In this document: in pieces, positions 6,626 through 10,044 of the stretch
How the letters are laid out: each line of letters starts with the position of its first letter
How positions within the stretch are numbered: position 1 is the first letter of the stretch
Source of the DNA: an uncultured Bacteroides sp.
GTDB taxonomy: Bacteria > Bacteroidota > Bacteroidia > Bacteroidales > Bacteroidaceae
DNA length: 10,044 nucleotides
Direction of reading: 5' to 3'
NCBI GenBank assembly: GCA_900557355.1
Contig: USSR01000205.1
Coordinates: 1-10,044, forward strand
Program-made: the position numbers and the translations under genes
Notes under the pieces: generated by a model
Seen by the model: only the letters and a program-made list of their open reading frames with translations
Database searches by the model: none
Told to the model about the DNA's origin: nothing

Positions 6626-8287
6626 ATGAAGAAACTCTTATATCTTTTCATCATAAGTAGTATTCTGCTGTGTGCTTGCAGGCATACGGACAATACTACT
6701 TTGCTTCGCCAGGCGGATGCAGTGATTTATGGAAATTCGGATAGTGCTATGAAGCTTCTGTCATCAATCAAGAATCCGGAGCGGTTGCCGTTTGAGGAAA
6801 AGATGCTGTATGGTTGGCTGCGTACATTTGTGCATAACGTACGGGGAAATTCCATGACGGAGGACTCTCTGATTCTTCCGGCATTCGATTACTTTGTTGC
6901 CGGTCCGGACACGGTGAAAATGCTTAATTCATTTGTGTTGAAATCCAAGTATTTATATTGGCAGAAAAGACATGAAGAAGCTATGTCTGTACTTGATAGT
7001 GGTATCGCAGCAGCTACAGCCTGTAGAGATACTTATCTGATGGTCAGTATGCTTGCTGAGAAAGCTAACAGGCATGTATATGTTGATAAGGACTATAAAA
7101 AGGCAATAGAAGCACATCTCCGGGCGATTGCTATTCGTGAAGATGAAGGATTGTGCTATTCTTTGGGTATTGCCATGGGACTGCAGGGGAATGATTCTGC
7201 TTCTTACTATATGGACCGGAGCATTGCGTTGGTGGAGCAGAAGAAGGATACGGCTCGCTTGGTACATTATCTGCGAAACTATGCACAAATGTTGTCTTAT
7301 ATCGGCAATGATTACGAAAAGGCAGCAGTTGTTTCGAAACGCTTGCGAAGCCTGACGCCGGACGGAGGGCAGATTGCAATGACTGATCTGGTGCTGACAG
7401 AATGTTTTCTAAAGATGGGAAAACTGGATTCTGCCCAATATTATCTCGATCAGGGCAGATCGCTGCTTGCTTGTCAGGAGAAGTTTCTGACCACAGAAAA
7501 TATGATGAGTTATTATCAGGGATTGATAGATTATACTCGTCATCGTACGTTTGACTTCCTGAAAGTGATGCGATATAATGACTCTGTTCACAATGCCCTT
7601 TATGCCTTGCAAAGTACTATCCGGCGAAAGGACGAAAGCAAAGAGTCACTTTCGAATGCTAACTTGATGCTGACGGTGGAACGGCAAGAGGCACAGCTGA
7701 CATTATTAGGTTGTTTGCTGTTGTTGGTTGTAGTAGGTGGCGGGGCCTTTTTTTATATCCGGAGGCGTCGTCATCGCTTGATTGAGGCGGAAGAACGTAT
7801 TGAAACACTAAATCGCTTGCTGGCAGATGCTACAAAAGGAGATGATGAACAGAGAGTTGCCGGAAGTACTGATAAAGAAGTGGAAGATGGACAGTTTTTC
7901 CGAAAGATACTTTTGCAACAGTTGGGCATTATACGCTTGGTTGCTACACAACCTACATCTCAAAATCAGGAGTTGCTTCGTCGTATATCCGGTATCACGA
8001 ACCGCGAGTTGCCGGTAGAAAGCCTTTTAGTGTGGGAGGACCTGTATCCCGTAATCGACCGTATATATGATGGGTTCTATACCCAAATGAACCAGTGTTT
8101 CGGTTCTGTGCTTATTGATAAGGAACAGCAGCTTTGTTGTCTGCTTTGCGCAGAATTCTCGACGAAAGAGATTAGTGTTGTGACACAACAAAGCATTCCA
8201 ACCATTTATCAGCGGAAGACAAATATCCGAAAGAAACTTGGAATGGGAGAGAAGGAGGATATTGTCGGGTTCATTTTAGAGAAATAA
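6626..8287 (+). CDS. Membrane-anchored TPR protein with cytoplasmic LuxR-like helix-turn-helix
   Basis: A 553-residue regulator-like protein. Residues 1-18 form a signal peptide ending in a lipobox-like LLCAC, with candidate lipidated C18. Residues about 22-340 are helical TPR-like repeats, for example KKAIEAHLRAIAIRED (158-173) and KMGKLDSAQYYLDQGRSL (263-280), predicted periplasmic. A single membrane helix (about 358-377) is followed by RRRRHR, giving a cytoplasmic C-terminus by the positive-inside rule. After it come a short coiled coil (384-400) and a C-terminal HTH (about 496-553): DKEQQLCCLLCAEFSTKEIS, then SIPTIYQRKTNIRKKLG as the recognition helix. The pattern KEIS...(S)xxTIYxRKxxIRKKLG is that of LuxR/GerE-type HTHs. 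Such TPR-TM-HTH proteins are common in Bacteroidetes and probably pass a periplasmic or envelope signal to DNA, but ligand and targets are unknown. It follows the MalY-like gene by 47 bp and lies upstream of the repeat array before proA. It could regulate one of these; there is no direct evidence. Confidence 0.82.
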   Translation: MKKLLYLFIISSILLCACRHTDNTTLLRQADAVIYGNSDSAMKLLSSIKNPERLPFEEKMLYGWLRTFVHNVRGNSMTEDSLILPAFDYFVAGPDTVKMLNSFVLKSKYLYWQKRHEEAMSVLDSGIAAATACRDTYLMVSMLAEKANRHVYVDKDYKKAIEAHLRAIAIREDEGLCYSLGIAMGLQGNDSASYYMDRSIALVEQKKDTARLVHYLRNYAQMLSYIGNDYEKAAVVSKRLRSLTPDGGQIAMTDLVLTECFLKMGKLDSAQYYLDQGRSLLACQEKFLTTENMMSYYQGLIDYTRHRTFDFLKVMRYNDSVHNALYALQSTIRRKDESKESLSNANLMLTVERQEAQLTLLGCLLLLVVVGGGAFFYIRRRRHRLIEAEERIETLNRLLADATKGDDEQRVAGSTDKEVEDGQFFRKILLQQLGIIRLVATQPTSQNQELLRRISGITNRELPVESLLVWEDLYPVIDRIYDGFYTQMNQCFGSVLIDKEQQLCCLLCAEFSTKEISVVTQQSIPTIYQRKTNIRKKLGMGEKEDIVGFILEK

Positions 8288-8358
8288 GGCTTGTTTTCTC
8301 GTCAACTAATTCATATCCGGAAAGAAATGAACTAAATGCAATAGCTAATTCCTTTCTT

Positions 8359-8377
8359 AGGCATTCCTATGCTTTTT
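8359..8377 (+). terminator. weak hairpin plus T-run after the regulator gene
   Basis: AGGCAT (8359-8364) and ATGCTT (8369-8374) can pair as a 6-bp stem with one G-U pair around a TCCT loop, running into TTTTT (8373-8377). It lies 72 bp after the regulator stop codon. The stem is short and AT-rich, so intrinsic termination here is only possible. Confidence 0.3.
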
Positions 8378-8407
8378 CCCTTCCAACGGTTAGCCTTTTC
8401 CATCCGA

Positions 8408-8511
8408 ACGTTTATTCTTTCCACCGTGGAGTTTCTTTCTTTCCACCATGGTGGAAAGAAAGTTTCCCCGTGATGGAAAGCAACTTTCTCCATGGTGGAA
8501 AGAATAAGTAC
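8408..8511. repeat. 22-bp-period inverted repeat array (core CCATGGTGGAAAG)
   Basis: Five copies of a 13-bp core are visible. Three on the plus strand start at 8446 (CCATGGTGGAAAG), 8468 (CCGTGATGGAAAG) and 8490 (CCATGGTGGAAAG). Two on the minus strand read leftward from 8451 (CCATGGTGGAAAG) and 8429 (CCACGGTGGAAAG). Copies of the same orientation are spaced exactly 22 bp apart, close to two helical turns. Bases after the core also match in pairs: AAAG after the two central copies, AATAA after the two outermost. As a result 8412-8431 and 8488-8507 are 20-bp inverted arms with one mismatch (a G-U pair in RNA). Two degenerate copies may extend the array to the left (8386-8407, CGGATGGAAAAG on the minus strand, and 8379-8389, CCGTTGGAAGG). 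It lies between the regulator gene and proA. Operator array, RNA hairpin or dispersed repeat are all possible. Confidence 0.85.
8435..8462. repeat. perfect 28-bp palindrome at the heart of the array
   Basis: The 14 bases from 8435 (CTTTCTTTCCACCA) are followed directly by their exact reverse complement, ending at 8462, with no spacer. It arises where the minus-strand and plus-strand cores overlap head to head around CCATGG. Such a palindrome can form a cruciform in supercoiled DNA, a hairpin in RNA, or a symmetric site for a dimeric protein. Confidence 0.95.
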
Positions 8512-8526
8512 CTACTACAATTTTCC

Positions 8527-8574
8527 TTAACCGTCGCAGCGAAAAGGGATAAAAGTGGCGATGCGGCGGCTTAA
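8527..8574. other. GC-rich stem-loop between the repeat array and proA
   Basis: The left arm TTAACCGTCGCAGCG (8527-8541) pairs with the right arm CGATGCGGCGGCTTAA (8559-8574). There are fourteen base pairs counting one T-G (U-G) wobble, one G-A mismatch and one bulged C, around a 17-nt loop of mostly purines. No T-run follows on the plus strand, so it is not a classical intrinsic terminator for the regulator. Read on the minus strand, only a short TTTTCC (after AAGG) follows. It may be a structured RNA segment, a protein site or another intergenic repeat. Confidence 0.6.
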
Positions 8575-8729
8575 CCTCTGAAACTTATATTATTCATGCG
8601 AATCAGGAGGGGAAAGTATGTTCATATCCCGTCAAAAATGAAAAAATGGCATATAGAGCCCTGCCATCCCCTTCTTTCTCTACACATTCTTTTTCAAAGA
8701 GATAAAGCAGACATTCCCAATATAATTAC
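8575..8729. other. non-coding remainder of the 482-bp gap before proA
   Basis: No coding sequence is supported here: the longest plus-strand frame from an ATG (8646) is 19 codons. The only structure seen is ATGGCA (8646-8651) with TGCCAT (8662-8667), a 6-bp stem with a 10-nt loop. The first part of the gap (8288-8407) holds the weak hairpin at 8359-8377 and degenerate copies of the repeat core, and otherwise nothing recognisable. Confidence 0.5.
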
Positions 8730-8737
8730 TACATTTG
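8730..8737 (+). promoter_or_regulatory. -7 box (TACATTTG) for proA
   Basis: TACATTTG is an exact match to TAnnTTTG, 32 bp before the proA ATG at 8770. It predicts a start near 8744 and a leader of about 26 nt. No TTTG is present at the -33 distance. The repeat array lies about 220 bp upstream of it, farther than a simple repressor site would usually be. Confidence 0.55.
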
Positions 8738-8769
8738 CAGAATAATCAACTACAAAAAGTACAAAGAAG

Positions 8770-10017
8770 ATGGACTTAAACAAAGTATTTGCCACCGTGC
8801 AGGAAGCCAGTCGGGAATTGCTGTCGTTAAGCGACGGGGAAATCAATCAGATACTACTGGCTGTAGCGGATGCCGCCCTGGCAAAGTCGGACTTTATTCT
8901 TGCAGAGAACAAGAAAGATCTGGAAAGAATGGATCCTAAAGATCCGAAGTACGACCGACTGAAATTAACCGCCGAACGCCTTCAAGGCATCGCAGCGGAT
9001 ACACGCAACGTAGCTACCCTCCCCTCTCCCGTAGGGCATATACTGAAAGAGAATACACACCCCAAAGGAATGAGACTTAAAAAAATAAGTGTTCCATTCG
9101 GTGTTATCGGCATCATATACGAGGCTCGTCCGAACGTTAGTTTCGACGTATTCGCACTTTGTCTGAAAAGCGGCAATGCCTGTATATTGAAAGGCGGCAG
9201 CGATGCTGACTACTCCAACAGGGCTATTATTAGCGTAATACACGAAGTTTTGGAACGTTTCCAAGTCAACCCTCATATCGTAGAGTTATTGCCTGCCGAC
9301 AGAGAAGCAACAGCCGAACTGCTAAATGCAAGGGGGTATGTGGATTTGCTTATTCCCCGTGGCAGCAGTAGCCTTATCAACTTTGTGCGTCAGAATGCTA
9401 CCATACCGGTTATTGAAACAGGTGCAGGTATCTGCCATACATTCTTCGACCGCTATGGTGATGTGGAGAAAGGTGCCGCCATTATCAACAATGCCAAAAC
9501 CCGTCGCGTCAGTGTATGCAACGCTTTAGATTGCCTGCTGATTGATGAAGAGCGCCTCAGTGACCTGCCGGTATTTTGCGCTCCGTTGCCAGATAGCCAT
9601 GTGATAATCTACGCAGATACGCATGCATACGATGTCCTGAAAGGCAGCTATCCCACCGATTTACTGAAAGAAGCTACGGAAGAAGATTTTGGAACAGAAT
9701 TTCTGGATTACAAAATGTCTGTCAAAACCGTCCAGTCTATCCGCGAAGCCATAGCACATATCCAAAAATACGGCTCCAAGCATAGCGAATGCATCGTAAC
9801 GAATGATAAAGCTCATGCCGAACAGTTCTGCCGTGATGTGGATGCCGCCTGTGTGTATGTCAACGTACCAACGTCCTTCACGGACGGAGCGCAGTTCGGG
9901 TTGGGTGCCGAAATCGGCATCAGTACACAGAAACTTCACGCCCGCGGTCCGATGGCGCTGGAAGAGCTCACCACATATAAATGGATTATCGAAGGCGAAG
10001 GACAGATAAGGGAGTGA
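8770..10017 (+). CDS. proA: Gamma-glutamyl phosphate reductase (glutamate-5-semialdehyde dehydrogenase)
   Basis: A 415-residue protein of the aldehyde dehydrogenase superfamily, the normal length for ProA. It reduces gamma-glutamyl phosphate with NADPH to glutamate-5-semialdehyde, the second step of proline synthesis from glutamate, in the cytoplasm. Landmarks are the cofactor-binding region [19 protein letters not shown] (108-126), [15 protein letters not shown] (132-146), [10 protein letters not shown] (194-203), IETGAGICH (215-223), the catalytic cysteine C250 in [18 protein letters not shown] (242-259), [13 protein letters not shown] (307-319), HSECIVT (338-344) and the C-terminal [20 protein letters not shown] (376-395). 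The start at 8770 fits the family N-terminus and the promoter box upstream. The partner kinase gene proB is not upstream, where the regulator gene lies instead; it could be downstream beyond the window. The coding sequence is intact. Confidence 0.97.
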   Translation: MDLNKVFATVQEASRELLSLSDGEINQILLAVADAALAKSDFILAENKKDLERMDPKDPKYDRLKLTAERLQGIAADTRNVATLPSPVGHILKENTHPKGMRLKKISVPFGVIGIIYEARPNVSFDVFALCLKSGNACILKGGSDADYSNRAIISVIHEVLERFQVNPHIVELLPADREATAELLNARGYVDLLIPRGSSSLINFVRQNATIPVIETGAGICHTFFDRYGDVEKGAAIINNAKTRRVSVCNALDCLLIDEERLSDLPVFCAPLPDSHVIIYADTHAYDVLKGSYPTDLLKEATEEDFGTEFLDYKMSVKTVQSIREAIAHIQKYGSKHSECIVTNDKAHAEQFCRDVDAACVYVNVPTSFTDGAQFGLGAEIGISTQKLHARGPMALEELTTYKWIIEGEGQIRE

Positions 10018-10038
10018 TAAGTGGCAGAGTGATAAGTG
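10012..10038. repeat. 12-bp direct repeat over the proA stop codon
   Basis: GAGTGATAAGTG occurs at 10012-10023 and again at 10027-10038, separated by GCA. The first copy contains the proA stop codon TGA (10015-10017). A third partial copy may begin at 10036 (GTGAT). The window ends at 10044, so the length of the tandem array cannot be seen. Confidence 0.7.
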
Positions 10039-10044
10039 ATCAGC

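Noticed and set aside
8408..8511. CRISPR array
   Set aside because: The 22-bp step leaves only about 9 bp between cores, the copies are in both orientations, and the intervening bases are related, not unique spacers.
8408..8511. Insertion sequence end or small transposon
   Set aside because: There are inverted arms but no transposase, no evident target duplication at the edges, and only about 56 bp between the outer arms.
8646..8705. 19-codon leader peptide before proA
   Set aside because: The frame lacks a ribosome-binding signal, ends before the likely promoter box at 8730, and shows no run of proline or arginine codons suggestive of attenuation.

Overview
The window looks like chromosomal DNA from a Bacteroidales bacterium, most likely Bacteroides or a close relative. 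Three things point that way. Several promoter-like sites match the Bacteroides -7 box TAnnTTTG. The start codons lack strong Shine-Dalgarno sequences. Several proteins are of recognisable Bacteroides type, above all a HAD phosphatase very like BT4131 of B. thetaiotaomicron. It reads as ordinary housekeeping chromosome: I see no insertion sequence, phage gene, CRISPR array, rRNA or tRNA.

Left part, minus strand, reading right to left: a HAD-IIB sugar-phosphatase-like gene (2944-3729), then 18 bp later a PIF1-like SF1 helicase carrying a C-terminal TPR block (916-2925), then a YciO-type YrdC-domain protein (228-842) behind its own well-formed promoter, and at the edge the first 57 codons of an AI-2E-family membrane protein (1-173). 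The phosphatase and helicase look like a two-gene transcription unit.

Middle part, plus strand: starting from a compact divergent promoter region (3730-3866) come a UbiA/MenA-like prenyltransferase, a CPBP-family membrane protein with the glutamic-protease motifs (1 bp after it) and a MalY/PatB-type PLP C-S lyase. Their tight packing suggests one operon, although the three activities do not form an obvious pathway. A 553-residue membrane-spanning TPR protein with a C-terminal LuxR-like helix-turn-helix follows (6626-8287), probably from its own promoter.

Right part: a 482-bp non-coding interval (8288-8769) precedes proA, which encodes gamma-glutamyl phosphate reductase of proline synthesis. 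This interval is the least ordinary part of the window. It holds an array of at least five copies of a 13-bp core (CCATGGTGGAAAG and variants), two on one strand and three on the other, at an exact 22-bp period within each orientation. The array creates a perfect 28-bp palindrome nested inside 20-bp outer arms, and a separate GC-rich stem-loop follows it. It could be an operator array, an RNA structure or a dispersed intergenic repeat; the sequence alone cannot decide.
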